From Alistipes sp. (GTDB lineage: Bacteria > Bacteroidota > Bacteroidia > Bacteroidales > Rikenellaceae), in the NCBI GenBank assembly GCA_029059935.1, contig JAIDUZ010000025.1:1-57129 (forward strand): 57,129 nucleotides of DNA, given 5' to 3'. Below are positions 9,701 to 17,532 of this stretch, piece by piece. The translations under genes and the position numbers were made by a program. Within the stretch, counting starts at the first letter, position 1. The number at the start of each line of letters is the position of its first letter. The notes below the pieces were generated by a model. That model saw only the letters and a list, made by a program, of their open reading frames with translations, made no database searches and was not told the DNA's origin.

Positions 9701-9830
9701 GAAGCGCGGCGGCGGCGAACAGACCGATGCAGAGCAACAACAAGCCCACGATCCAGCGGATGCTGTCGCTGTTGCTGCGCTGAACGCGCTGCCGGGCGTT
9801 GGAAGAAGAAGCGTTGCTGCGGGCTGCCAT
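6765..9830 (-). CDS. ftsK: DNA translocase FtsK
   Basis: 1021 aa, larger than many homologs because of a long linker. Four membrane helices lie near residues 24-46, 91-110, 121-141 and 170-190. They are followed by a Pro/Glu-rich linker (about 220-500) with short EExxRxP repeats. The motor domain has Walker A GATGQGKS at 679-686 and a Walker B-like VVVVDEFADL. The C-terminal winged-helix gamma domain (GFNRAGRIMMQLERAGIVG) reads KOPS-type sequences. FtsK pumps chromosome dimers to dif at the septum and aids division. It lies between murI and the LolA-like gene on one strand. Confidence 0.96.
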   Translation of the reverse strand: MAARSNASSSNARQRVQRSNSDSIRWIVGLLLLCIGLFAAAALLSSLFCWEADQSLLRKSAEERLVQGGTIGNWCGGAGARLGELLIDSSLGVFGLLVPLMIVLVGIRTIRQRPLLVNHSILALCMIMILGSLTLGFAFGTRWSLCASTGWGGAFGIGMADLLRSGIGSVGSVILLLAAWILVGVFINRNFINTVNSAGSVVVDRGERFVESFRQKVAPRSAGNGRQSLDDSDAGFAVDNSEVSEPFAEPVADPAPSLAGQTWEPQAEPAWSPEPQEPFAASPYEEPAPAEEPYRIPPRRSRPAEESYRLPSGQPRAAEEPVRIPSRQAASACSSVEEDPFFEIVPTAAPVPAEPQPQGPVQVASDGEFIEFDLSDRGRIVMGRSGLVELERPAVSQTVVDGPFTEITMAPKNPPAEEPRIVEEPHAPGEPYLVTMPRAARSAQPLSPVQPAPSGVSEEPLQAVRPVRTEYPAETEQPAAAGYPSQSDVPQTDGGVVVTVEARQKELVDERAISTEAYDPLKDLVNYRKPPVTLLEDYVSDSKVSDAEIYENKSRIEETLKYFGIPIQRIKATVGPTVTLYEIVQAQGVKISKIQGLENDIAQSLKALGIRIIAPIPGKGTIGIEVPNRDKQVVSMYSAIRSARFQESKAELPVVIGSTIQNESYVFDLAKMPHLLVAGATGQGKSVGLNAIITSLLYRKHPAQLKFVMIDPKMVEFSLYAKIERHFLAKMESEENAIVTDPMKAVYTLNSLCTEMDERLKLCSDAGARNIIEYNEKFTARRLNPNKGHRYLPYIVVVVDEFADLIMMAREVERPVMRLAQKARAVGIHLIIATQRPDVKVITGGIKANFPARIAFRVMQMIDSRTIIDQPGANQLIGRGDMLFSKDGELIRIQCALVETRDVERVVDHISRQQGYTAPYSLPDYVPEGSDSGMGSEESSAPVKYDVLFAEIARNAVEGGSTLSTSMIQRNYEVGFNRAGRIMMQLERAGIVGRAMGSKPRDVLFHDLPSLEAKLQELGVF

Positions 9831-9902
9831 CGGAATGAATGGATTTTACCGAGCGAAGATAGCGAAAATTTCCGGAATTCCGGGCCTCCGGAAGACGAAA
9901 AG

Positions 9903-10679
9903 TCAACGCAGCGAAGCCAAGGCTTTCTGTTCCAGCCGCAAGCGGTAGGCCTCGTCGGCGAAAGTCAGGAATCCGAACTCGGGGCGATGGCCGGCGGGAG
10001 CGCGCAGGTCGAAACGGTCGAGCAGCTCGACGACGCGGCGGGCAACAGCGGGCGACGGGTCGATGACCTCCACGCCGCGGCCGGCGACGACACGCCCGAT
10101 GAGAGGCAGCAGGAACGGATAGTGGGTGCACCCCAGCACAATCTGGTCGGCACCGCGCTCCAACATGGGCTCGACGGCCCGGCGCACGCACGCTTCGGCT
10201 TCGGGCGAATCCTCGCGGTCGGACTCGACCAGCTCGACGAACCCGCGGCCGGGCACGGCGACGACCTCGATGCCCTCGCCGTAACGGGCGGCCGTGCGGC
10301 GGAACAGGTCGCCGTCGAGGCTGCGCTCGGTGGCCAGTACCCCCACCACCCCGCTGCGGGTGGCGAGGCACGCGGGCTTGACGGCGGGCTCCATGCCGAC
10401 GATGGGCATGGGAGCATATTTTTCGCGCAAGGAATCGATGGCGGCGGCGGTGGCGGTATTGCAGGCCACGACGACCATCTTGCATCCCCGGGCGACGAGC
10501 GCAGCGACGGCCTTGTCGGCCAAGTGCGCTATCTCCTCGCGCGGCCGCGACCCATAGGGACAGTTCTTGCCGTCGCCCAGGTAGACGAGCGACTCGCCGG
10601 GCAGCGCACGCCGCACCTCGCGCCAGACGGTCAGACCGCCCAGCCCGGAGTCGTAGATGCCTATGGGAGAACTACTCAA
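9903..10679 (-). CDS. murI: Glutamate racemase
   Basis: 258 aa from a TTG start at 10679, giving MSSSPIGIYDSGLGG, the usual MurI N-terminus. It converts L- to D-glutamate for peptidoglycan. Catalytic cysteines are Cys73 (ACNTATAAA) and Cys184 (GCTHYPF), with Asp10 in the first motif. No ATG is available. An upstream in-frame TTG at 10733 would add 18 residues encoded almost wholly by a tandem AAAGGTG repeat (HLSPFTF twice), which makes it an unlikely protein start. It lies between aroK and ftsK. Start-site confidence is lower than confidence in function. Confidence 0.93.
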   Translation of the reverse strand: MSSSPIGIYDSGLGGLTVWREVRRALPGESLVYLGDGKNCPYGSRPREEIAHLADKAVAALVARGCKMVVVACNTATAAAIDSLREKYAPMPIVGMEPAVKPACLATRSGVVGVLATERSLDGDLFRRTAARYGEGIEVVAVPGRGFVELVESDREDSPEAEACVRRAVEPMLERGADQIVLGCTHYPFLLPLIGRVVAGRGVEVIDPSPAVARRVVELLDRFDLRAPAGHRPEFGFLTFADEAYRLRLEQKALASLR

Positions 10680-10682
10680 GGG

Positions 10683-10724
10683 AAAGGTGAAAGGTGAAAG
10701 GTGAAAGGTGAAAGGTGAAAGGTG
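10683..10724. repeat. Tandem heptamer AAAGGTG x6
   Basis: Six perfect copies of AAAGGTG directly upstream of the murI start. With the complementary TTTTTACCTTTCAC at 10776-10789 it could fold back. Related CACCTTT/AAAGGTG tracts occur at 16079-16142 and 50434-50469. Confidence 0.85.
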
Positions 10725-10785
10725 AAAAGCCAAAGGTCAAAGGTCTTTGCAAAAAAGGCGAATCCTGGCCGCAACTTTTTACCTT

Positions 10786-11325
10786 TCACTTTTCAATTTT
10801 AATGTTATTCAAAATGTTTTCCACAAGCTCCTCGTCGGAGAAGCGGTCGCAATCGAGGATGCAGCGGGCCTGAGCGTAGAACGGCTCGCGCTCGGCGATG
10901 TCGCGCGACATGAAACCGACGAGCTCGCTGTCGCTCAATCCCCGCAGCCGGGGCCGCTTCTGCCGCCCGTAGGGCGACAGCCGCCGGGCGATCTGCCCGG
11001 CCGACCGGCGGAGATAGACCGTGATGCCGGCCCGGTTCATACGCTCCATGTTGTCGCGCCAGACGGGAAGCCCCCCGCCGGTGGAGACGATGACGGGCTG
11101 CGCATCGGCGATGACCTGCTCCAGAACCTCGCGCTCCAACTGCCGGAAGCGCTCCTCGCCCTCGTAGCGGAAGATGTCGACGACCGTGGCTCCCTCGCGC
11201 TCCTCAACGGCGCGGTCGGTATCGACGACCGCGATGCCGAGCCGTCGGCCGAGCTTGCGGGCGAGGGTGCTTTTGCCGCACCCCATGTAACCGACCAGAA
11301 AGAGCGGGCGCATGGCGTCAGTCAT
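10786..11325 (-). CDS. aroK: Shikimate kinase
   Basis: 179 aa, the normal size for the family. Walker A is GYMGCGKST at residues 12-20, followed by VDTDRAVEEREG (the shikimate-binding DxD region), ERFRQLE and VVSTGGGLP, all hallmark AroK motifs. It phosphorylates shikimate in the chorismate pathway in the cytoplasm. The start at 11325 (MTDAMRPLF) lies four bases after the parC stop; a start at 11313 (MRPLF) is also possible. The last codons run into the CACCTTT-type repeat upstream of murI. Confidence 0.93.
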   Translation of the reverse strand: MTDAMRPLFLVGYMGCGKSTLARKLGRRLGIAVVDTDRAVEEREGATVVDIFRYEGEERFRQLEREVLEQVIADAQPVIVSTGGGLPVWRDNMERMNRAGITVYLRRSAGQIARRLSPYGRQKRPRLRGLSDSELVGFMSRDIAEREPFYAQARCILDCDRFSDEELVENILNNIKIEK

Positions 11326-11329
11326 CGCA

Positions 11330-14170
11330 TCAGAACAAGTCCAACTGCTCGGAAGCGCCCTCCTCGTCCTCCTCGCTGCCGGGCCGCTCAATTTCGAAAG
11401 GCACCTCGCCGGCCACGGCGGTAACACCCGCACCGCTACCTGCGCCCTCCGCATCGGTCTCGAAATCCGCAATGCCATCGGGAACCTCGGACACGGCGGA
11501 ATCGAGGTCGTCAGGTTCGGGTTCGGGCGGCAGCTCGGGCTCGATGAAGCGCAGGGCGGCGACCTCGTAGGTAGTCAGGCGCTTGCCTTTGGCGCGGTGG
11601 CTCTTGACGCCGACGAAGCTGTCGACATCCATCTCGTCGGCGGGACGCGACGCGTGGGCCCCCTTGTAGGTGATTTCGAGCTTGGCGCCGGCACGGTCGG
11701 TAATGCAGACGAAATCGGCCTGTCCCTCCTCGTCGAGGAAGAACTGGAGCTTGTCGGTAACCTCGGCCGTGAAGCGCTTCATGTAATAATACCCCTGCGC
11801 GCGGTCGAAATAGCAGACGCTGAAAACGCGGTCGGACCGGAAGCGGTCGACGCGCACGGTCTCGTCGGGGAAGTGCTGCGCGAGGTCGTAGCCGGTGATG
11901 TAATACTGGTTTTTCGAGGTCCAGACGATGAGCTTGTCGTCGCCTTTGAACTCGCCGAGGTGTCGGCCCCGGCCGTCGGCATTGAGCCGCCGCACGTCCT
12001 CGTCGAACCAGACGCTCTGTCCTCCGAGCGTGGAGACGCCGCGCTCCTTCAACACGATCTTGTGGATGCCGTAGCGCGAGAAGAGGTTGCCCTGGCTCTG
12101 GCGCCCCTTGATGGCGAGGGTCGAGAAATCGAGGTCGACGATGACCTTCTTGAGCCGCGGACGGGGCTTGAAGTAGACCTTCAGCACCTCGGCCTCGCCG
12201 TTGGGATTGACCGACATGTAGAGAATCTCGCTGCGCGGCGTACCCTTGGTCATGTCGTACTCCTTGTCGCGCGTGACGGACTTGATGGCGCAGCGCTTCA
12301 TGAGGATGGGGCCGTTGCGGCCGTCGCGATAAAGGACGTTGTAGATGGTGCGCTCGTCGTTGCGCTTGAAGACGCCGATGTAGTAGATGCCCTTGTCGAA
12401 GAACGCCTTGTCGGAGACCTTGGTGATGACGTAGCGGCCGTCCTTGGTGAAGACGATGACGTCGTCGATATCGGAGCAGTCGCAGACGAACTCGGCGTCC
12501 TTCATCGACTTGCCGATGCCGAAGAAACCCTCGGCCCGGTCGACGTAGAGCTTGGCGTTGGTGACGGCGACCTTGGTGGCCTCGATGGAGTCGAACTCGC
12601 GGAGCTCGGTGCGGCGTTCGCGCCCCTTGCCGTACTTCTCGCGGATGCGCGTATAATAAGCTACGGCATACTCGGTCAGATGGTCGAGGTCGTGCCTGGT
12701 CTGCGCAATCTGCTCCTCGATCTGCCTGATTTCGTTGTCGGCCTTCTCGCTGTCGAAACGCGAGATGCGGATGAACTTGAGCTCGGTGAGCTTCTGCACG
12801 TCGTCGATGGTCACCTCGCGGCGCAGAAGCTTCTTGAACGGCGCCAGTCCCTTGTCGACGGCGGCGTAGGCCTCCTCGCGGGTCTTGCACCCCTCGATGA
12901 GCTGGTAGAGCTTGTTCTCGATGAAGATGCGTTCGAGCGATGCGGCATGCCATGCCTCGTTCAGCTCGCCGAGGCGGATTTCGAGCTCGCGGCCCAGCAA
13001 CCACTTGGTATGCTCGGCCGAACGGCGCAAAATCTCCTTGACACCGAGGAAATGGGGCTTCTCCTCCCAGATGACGCAGGCATTGGGCGAGATGGAGACC
13101 TCGCAGTCGGTGAAGGCGTAGAGCGCGTCGATGGTCTTGTCCGACGACTCGTCGGGAGCCACCTGGATGACCAGCTCGACCTTGTCGGCCGTGTTGTCGT
13201 CGATTTTGCGAATCTTGATTTTACCCTTCTCGTTGGCCTTGATGATGGAATCCCGGATCGACTCGGTGGTGGTGGACCAGGGAATCTCCGTGATGGCGAG
13301 GGTGCGCTTGTCGATTTTGGAGATGCGGGCCCGGACCTTGACCGCCCCGCCCCGCAGACCGTCGTTGTAACGGCTCACGTCGGCCATGCCGCCCGTGGGG
13401 AAGTCGGGGTAGAGCTGGAAATCGCGCCCTTCGAGGTGGGCGATGCAGGCGTCGATGAGCTCCACGAAGTTGTGGGGCAGAATCTTCGACGCGAGGCCCA
13501 CGGCGATGCCGTCCGACCCCTGGGCCAGCAGCAACGGAAACTTGATGGGCAGCGTAACGGGCTCCTCGTTGCGGCCGTCGTAGGAACGCATCCACTCGGT
13601 GGTCTTCTTGTTGAAGACCACGTCGAGGGCGAACTTCGACAGGCGCGCCTCGATATAACGGCCGGCGGCGGCCTCGTCGCCCGTGAGGATGTTGCCCCAG
13701 TTGCCCTGGCAGTCGATGAGCAGCTCCTTCTGCCCCAGCTGCACGAGGGCGTCCTTGATGGAAGCGTCGCCGTGAGGGTGGTACTGCATGGTCTGGCCGA
13801 CGATGTTGGCGACCTTGTTGTAACGGCCGTCGTCGACGGTCTTCATGGCGTGGAGGATACGCCGCTGCACGGGCTTGAGACCGTCCTCGACGTGAGGTAC
13901 GGCGCGTTCGAGGATGACGTACGAAGCGTAGTCGAGGAACCAGTTCTTGTACATGCCCGTGAGCTTGCGCACGCCGCCCTCCTCCTGCGTGAGGCGGTCG
14001 TACTTGCCCTTGCGGACGGGCTCGTCGGAGACGGCCGCATCGTCGGCCGCGGGCTCCCCGGCGGGAGCTTCGGCGGAAACTTCGGCAACCGTGTCGCCGA
14101 GGGTCTCGGGCGTCGAAAGGTCCTCGCCCAGCTCCTCTTCGGGACGGATTCTATCTTTATCTTGGGACAT
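11330..14170 (-). CDS. parC: DNA topoisomerase IV subunit A
   Basis: 946 aa. It decatenates daughter chromosomes with ParE. Active-site Tyr172 lies in AAAGRYIEARLSKF. The quinolone region reads HPHGDASIKD, so the position of E. coli ParC Ser80 is Ala136 and that of Glu84 is Asp140. The first 60 residues are an acidic Ala/Glu/Pro-rich extension, and the C-terminus is also acidic. The ATG at 14170 is chosen over a TTG one codon upstream. The parE stop lies 24 bp upstream in AT-rich repeat R3, and aroK follows after four bases, so the genes are probably one transcription unit. Confidence 0.95.
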   Translation of the reverse strand: MSQDKDRIRPEEELGEDLSTPETLGDTVAEVSAEAPAGEPAADDAAVSDEPVRKGKYDRLTQEEGGVRKLTGMYKNWFLDYASYVILERAVPHVEDGLKPVQRRILHAMKTVDDGRYNKVANIVGQTMQYHPHGDASIKDALVQLGQKELLIDCQGNWGNILTGDEAAAGRYIEARLSKFALDVVFNKKTTEWMRSYDGRNEEPVTLPIKFPLLLAQGSDGIAVGLASKILPHNFVELIDACIAHLEGRDFQLYPDFPTGGMADVSRYNDGLRGGAVKVRARISKIDKRTLAITEIPWSTTTESIRDSIIKANEKGKIKIRKIDDNTADKVELVIQVAPDESSDKTIDALYAFTDCEVSISPNACVIWEEKPHFLGVKEILRRSAEHTKWLLGRELEIRLGELNEAWHAASLERIFIENKLYQLIEGCKTREEAYAAVDKGLAPFKKLLRREVTIDDVQKLTELKFIRISRFDSEKADNEIRQIEEQIAQTRHDLDHLTEYAVAYYTRIREKYGKGRERRTELREFDSIEATKVAVTNAKLYVDRAEGFFGIGKSMKDAEFVCDCSDIDDVIVFTKDGRYVITKVSDKAFFDKGIYYIGVFKRNDERTIYNVLYRDGRNGPILMKRCAIKSVTRDKEYDMTKGTPRSEILYMSVNPNGEAEVLKVYFKPRPRLKKVIVDLDFSTLAIKGRQSQGNLFSRYGIHKIVLKERGVSTLGGQSVWFDEDVRRLNADGRGRHLGEFKGDDKLIVWTSKNQYYITGYDLAQHFPDETVRVDRFRSDRVFSVCYFDRAQGYYYMKRFTAEVTDKLQFFLDEEGQADFVCITDRAGAKLEITYKGAHASRPADEMDVDSFVGVKSHRAKGKRLTTYEVAALRFIEPELPPEPEPDDLDSAVSEVPDGIADFETDAEGAGSGAGVTAVAGEVPFEIERPGSEEDEEGASEQLDLF

Positions 14171-14200
14171 CAATTCTGAATTATGAATCGTGAATTATGA
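14171..14200. repeat. AT-rich repeat R3 in the parE-parC gap
   Basis: TTCTGAATTATGAATCGTGAATT resembles the AATTGTGAAT units at 5711-5743 and 24915-25068. It covers the parE stop codon and the bases just before parC. Confidence 0.5.
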
Positions 14201-16072
14201 AATCATCAGGTCCTGCTCCACGAGGTCCTCCTCGATGCGCAGGTTGTCGATGATGAACCCCTGGCGCTCGAAGGTGTTCTTGCCCATGTAGAACTCCAGC
14301 AGGTCGTGGATGGGGTCGTCCTTGGTGATGCGCACGCGGTCGAGGCGCATGTTCTCGCCGATGAACTCCTTGAACTCGTCGGGCGAAATCTCGCCGAGAC
14401 CTTTGAAACGCGTGATTTCGGCGTTGGCGCCGCAGCGGTCGAGGGCCTTCAGGCGCTCCTCCTCGGAATAACAATAGTGGGTCTCCTTCTTGTTGCGGAC
14501 GCGGAACAGGGGCGTCTGCAAGATGTAGAGGTGGCCGCGGCGGATGACGTCGGGGAAGAACTGGAGGAAGAACGACGTGATGAGCAGGCGGATATGCATG
14601 CCGTCGACATCGGCATCGGTGGCGATGACGACCTTTTCGTAGCGCAGGTTGTCCATCTCCTCCTCGATGTTCAGGGCGGCCTGCAGGAGGTTGAACTCCT
14701 CGTTCTCGTAGACGACCTTCTTGGTGAGTCCGAAGCAGTTGAGCGGCTTGCCGCGCAGCGAGAAGACGGCCTGCGTACGCACGTCGCGCGACTTGGTGAT
14801 GGACCCCGACGCCGAATTGCCCTCGGTGATGAAAATCATCGACCGGTCGGCCAACTCGTTCTTGTCGGTGCGGTGTATCTTGCAGTCGCGCAGCTTCTTG
14901 TTGTTGAGCGACACCTTCTTGGCCGTCTCGCGGGCCTTCTTCTGGATGCCCGAGATGGCCTTGCGCTCCTTCTCGTTCTCGACGATCTTCTTCTGAAGAA
15001 TCTGCGCCGTCTCGGGATGCTTGTGGAGGTAGTCGTCGAGGTGCTTGGTGAGGAAATCCATCACGAAGTTGCGCATCGAGACACCCGGCTCGACCTCCTT
15101 CGACCCGAGCTTGATTTTGGTCTGCGACTCGAAGACGGGGTCGGTGACCTTGACCGAGATGGCGGCGATGATGGAGGTGCGGATGTCCGACGGGTCGTAG
15201 TCCTTGCGGAAGAACTCCTTGACGGTCTTGGCGATGGCCTCGCGGAACGCGGCCTGGTGGGTGCCGCCCTGCGAGGTATACTGGCCGTTGACGAACGAAT
15301 AGTAGTTCTCGCCGTAGCCGGTGCCGTGGGTGATGGCAATCTCGATGTCGTCGCCGGAGAGGTGGACGGGAGCGTAGAGCGGCTCCTCGGTCATATTCTC
15401 GTTCAAGAGGTCGAGCAGACCGTTTTTCGAGACGTAGCTGCTGCCGTTGAAATTGAACGTGAGACCGAGGTTGAGATAGGTGTAGTTCTTCACCATCTGC
15501 TCGACATACTCCAAATTGTAGTCGTAGCTGCCGAAGACCTCCTCGTCGACGCGGAAACGGATGTAGGTGCCGTTCTTCTCCCCCACGCCCGACTCCCACT
15601 TGTCGCTCTGCTCCAAGCCCTTGGCGAACGTGACGGTGCGGGCCTCGCCGTCGCGCACGGAACGTGCCGTGAACTCGCTGGAGAGCATGTTCACGGCCTT
15701 GACGCCGACGCCGTTCAGACCCACGGTCTTCTTGAAGGCCGAACCGCCGTACTTGCCGCCGGTGTTCATTTCGGAGACGGCCGCGGCGAGCGACTTGAGG
15801 GGGATGCCGCGCCCGTAGTCGCGGACGGTGACGACACGGTCCTCGACGGTGATGTCGACCTGGTGGCCGGCCCCCATGATGAACTCGTCGATGGAGTTGT
15901 CGACGACCTCCTTGATGAGGACGTAGATGCCATCGTCGGCCTGCGAGCCGTCGCCCAGCTTGCCGATGTACATGCCCGGACGCAGGCGGATGTGCTCGCG
16001 CGGCGAGAGGGTGACGATGGCATCGTCGCCGTAGCTGTCGGAAGGAGCGCTATTGGTAAGTAAATCTGCCAT
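14195..16072 (-). CDS. parE: DNA topoisomerase IV subunit B
   Basis: 625 aa, the ATPase subunit of topoisomerase IV. GHKL-fold ATP-site motifs are [19 protein letters not shown] and [11 protein letters not shown]. The TOPRIM domain shows EGNSASGSI and [12 protein letters not shown], with the acidic metal-binding residues. Its length fits ParE rather than the longer GyrB type, and its pairing with parC supports that. The ATG at 16072 is followed by the conserved start of the ATPase domain within 25 residues. plsC lies 51 bp upstream across a repeat hairpin. Confidence 0.95.
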   Translation of the reverse strand: MADLLTNSAPSDSYGDDAIVTLSPREHIRLRPGMYIGKLGDGSQADDGIYVLIKEVVDNSIDEFIMGAGHQVDITVEDRVVTVRDYGRGIPLKSLAAAVSEMNTGGKYGGSAFKKTVGLNGVGVKAVNMLSSEFTARSVRDGEARTVTFAKGLEQSDKWESGVGEKNGTYIRFRVDEEVFGSYDYNLEYVEQMVKNYTYLNLGLTFNFNGSSYVSKNGLLDLLNENMTEEPLYAPVHLSGDDIEIAITHGTGYGENYYSFVNGQYTSQGGTHQAAFREAIAKTVKEFFRKDYDPSDIRTSIIAAISVKVTDPVFESQTKIKLGSKEVEPGVSMRNFVMDFLTKHLDDYLHKHPETAQILQKKIVENEKERKAISGIQKKARETAKKVSLNNKKLRDCKIHRTDKNELADRSMIFITEGNSASGSITKSRDVRTQAVFSLRGKPLNCFGLTKKVVYENEEFNLLQAALNIEEEMDNLRYEKVVIATDADVDGMHIRLLITSFFLQFFPDVIRRGHLYILQTPLFRVRNKKETHYCYSEEERLKALDRCGANAEITRFKGLGEISPDEFKEFIGENMRLDRVRITKDDPIHDLLEFYMGKNTFERQGFIIDNLRIEEDLVEQDLMIS

Positions 16073-16078
16073 TTATAC

Positions 16079-16142
16079 AAGGTTAAAAGTTAAAGGTGAA
16101 AGGCTGAAGGTGCCTTTCACTTCTCACCTTTCGATTTTCACT
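16079..16142. repeat. AAAGGTG-type repeat R4 with hairpin
   Basis: AAAAGTTAAAGGTGAAAGGC is followed, after TGAAGGT, by GCCTTTCACTTCTCACC. The two halves pair over at least nine bases (GTGAAAGGC/GCCTTTCAC). It spans the 3' end of plsC. Confidence 0.65.
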
Positions 16143-16852
16143 TCGCGCAGTGCGTCGGCCATGTCGTCGTGCACCTGCTGCGCCAGCTCGTGCACCTCGG
16201 TTGCGGCGACCCTGTCGGCCGGAACGGGCGGCAGGACGCGGACCGTGATGCGGTTGCGCCAGTTGAACAAGAAGTTCTTCTTGATGAGCGACGCCGTACC
16301 GTCGAGCACCACGGGCAGAATCGCGACCCCGGCCTCCTTGGCCAGGGCGAAAGCCCCGGTCTTGAAACGGTGGATTTCGCCGTCCCTGGAACGCGTACCC
16401 TCGGGGAAGACGGCCACCGAAACACCGCGCCGCAGCCATTCGCAACCCTTGCCGACCATCTGCTCCTTGGCCTCGGCGGCCCGTCCGCGGTCGATGCAGA
16501 TGTCGCCGTGCAGGACGAGGAACTGCCCGAAGAACGGAGTCCGGAAGACCTCGCGCTTGGAGACCCACCGGAAATTGAGCGGGATGCAATAGAGTGCGGG
16601 GATGTCGACGACCGTATTGTGATTCAGCACGATAACATAACTTTTGCTGCGATCGACGTATTCGCGGCCGATGACCCGCTGCCGCCAGAACGGCGGGATG
16701 AAGAAGAAGATGCGCACCAGCACGCGCGACAGCTCGTGGACCGTGCGGCGCGACTTGTCGAAAGGCATGCAGACGACCAGCGCAACGGCCGACAACACCA
16801 GGAAGACGGTGCACAAAACGACCAGAAGAAGGTAATATAGAACGCTCAACAT
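16124..16852 (-). CDS. plsC: 1-acyl-sn-glycerol-3-phosphate acyltransferase
   Basis: 242 aa. An N-terminal membrane segment (residues about 5-28, MLSVLYYLLLVVLC...) anchors the enzyme to the inner membrane. The acyltransferase HX4D motif is His78-Asp83 in NHNTVVD, and the glycerophosphate-binding motif is FPEGTRSRDG. It converts lysophosphatidic to phosphatidic acid. It is the first gene of the minus-strand block; a TAATTTTG -7-like box lies at 16888-16895. Its last codons overlap the R4 repeat. Which acyl chain it prefers cannot be read. Confidence 0.9.
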   Translation of the reverse strand: MLSVLYYLLLVVLCTVFLVLSAVALVVCMPFDKSRRTVHELSRVLVRIFFFIPPFWRQRVIGREYVDRSKSYVIVLNHNTVVDIPALYCIPLNFRWVSKREVFRTPFFGQFLVLHGDICIDRGRAAEAKEQMVGKGCEWLRRGVSVAVFPEGTRSRDGEIHRFKTGAFALAKEAGVAILPVVLDGTASLIKKNFLFNWRNRITVRVLPPVPADRVAATEVHELAQQVHDDMADALREVKIER

Positions 16853-16887
16853 AGGTTCCGAAAAGAGGATATTTGTTCAGTATCCGG

Positions 16888-16895
16888 CAAAATTA
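16888..16895 (-). promoter_or_regulatory. Possible -7 box upstream of plsC
   Basis: TAATTTTG on the minus strand, 35 bp upstream of the plsC ATG. No TTG lies at the expected distance further upstream, so this is a weak call. Confidence 0.35.
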
Positions 16896-16983
16896 GCAAT
16901 TTTTCTCCGATAAACCGGTGCGCGGAACCTCGATTTTTTTCAACAAAGTTTCGACGGGAGACGATACGGCCTTTCTGCGTATG

Positions 16984-17075
16984 CGGCTCGAAGAGCCGTG
17001 CGGGCCGCAGCCTCCCGGCGCGGAGGCCCGCAAACATCCAGCTGGCGCCGGGCAGGCCCCGCAGGCTGCGCCCCG
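16984..17075 (-). repeat. GC-rich structured repeat R2, copy 2
   Basis: Near-identical inverted copy of 5585-5675. The terminal hairpin is CGGCTC-TTC-GAGCCG, which differs from copy 1 at two base pairs with both arms changed. Confidence 0.8.
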
Positions 17076-17088
17076 AAAACCCAGTCTT

Positions 17089-17167
17089 GTCATTCTGAGG
17101 CAAAGCCGAAGAATCTATAATAACAAGCAAGAAACAGATTCTTCGTCGCTACGCTCCTCAGAATGAC
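17089..17167. repeat. Inverted repeat of R1-arm type
   Basis: GTCATTCTGAGG...GAAGAATCT at 17089-17116 faces AGATTCTTCG...CTCAGAATGAC at 17136-17167, with a 19-bp centre. It has the same design as the R1 inverted repeat but different inner bases. Confidence 0.7.
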
Positions 17168-17215
17168 GTCCGACTAAGAGCCAGGGGTTATGATATTGCA
17201 AGTCACAGATGCTTC

Positions 17216-17401
17216 GTTGCCCGGCTCGCATCAGAGATGCGACCCCCGCAGCCGGCCCGGGCGAGAATGTAGGAAACAAGTTCTTGCAACCTCACAACAA
17301 GCGTCATGTTGAACGAAGTGAAACATCTGCTCAGTCGATTCGATAAGATTAGATTCTTCGCTCTGCTCAGAATGACAAATTCGAATTCTTAATTATTCCC
17401 C
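17216..17401 (+). repeat. Composite intergenic repeat R1, copy 3
   Basis: Forward copy with GC hairpin stem CGCATC/GATGCG and inverted repeat at 17303-17328 and 17351-17376. Unlike copies 1 and 2 it has no lectin-tail remnant downstream; the promoter of the barrel gene follows. Confidence 0.85.
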
Positions 17402-17457
17402 CTTCGCCCTATATAATATGGTATCGAAAAAAATTCACAAAAATTCAGTATTATGCA

Positions 17458-17488
17458 TTGCAAAGTATAAATATTCTACATATCTTTG
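17458..17488 (+). promoter_or_regulatory. Promoter of the TonB-receptor-like gene
   Basis: TTG (17458-17460), 20 bases and TATCTTTG (17481-17488) match the Bacteroidota consensus. The ATG is 44 bp downstream. Confidence 0.8.
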
Positions 17489-17532
17489 CATTGTCAAGAT
17501 ATAGCGAACAGAAAATATTAAACGCGAAAGAT

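Noticed and set aside
10680..10733. Extended MurI N-terminus from the TTG at 10733
   Set aside because: It encodes only repeat-derived HLSPFTF units; the family normally starts a few residues before the xxGxxDSG motif.
11312..14179. 955-codon plus-strand open frame opposite parC
   Set aside because: As long as the real gene but made of repetitive Leu/Asp/Val/Gly sequence; shadow of codon bias.
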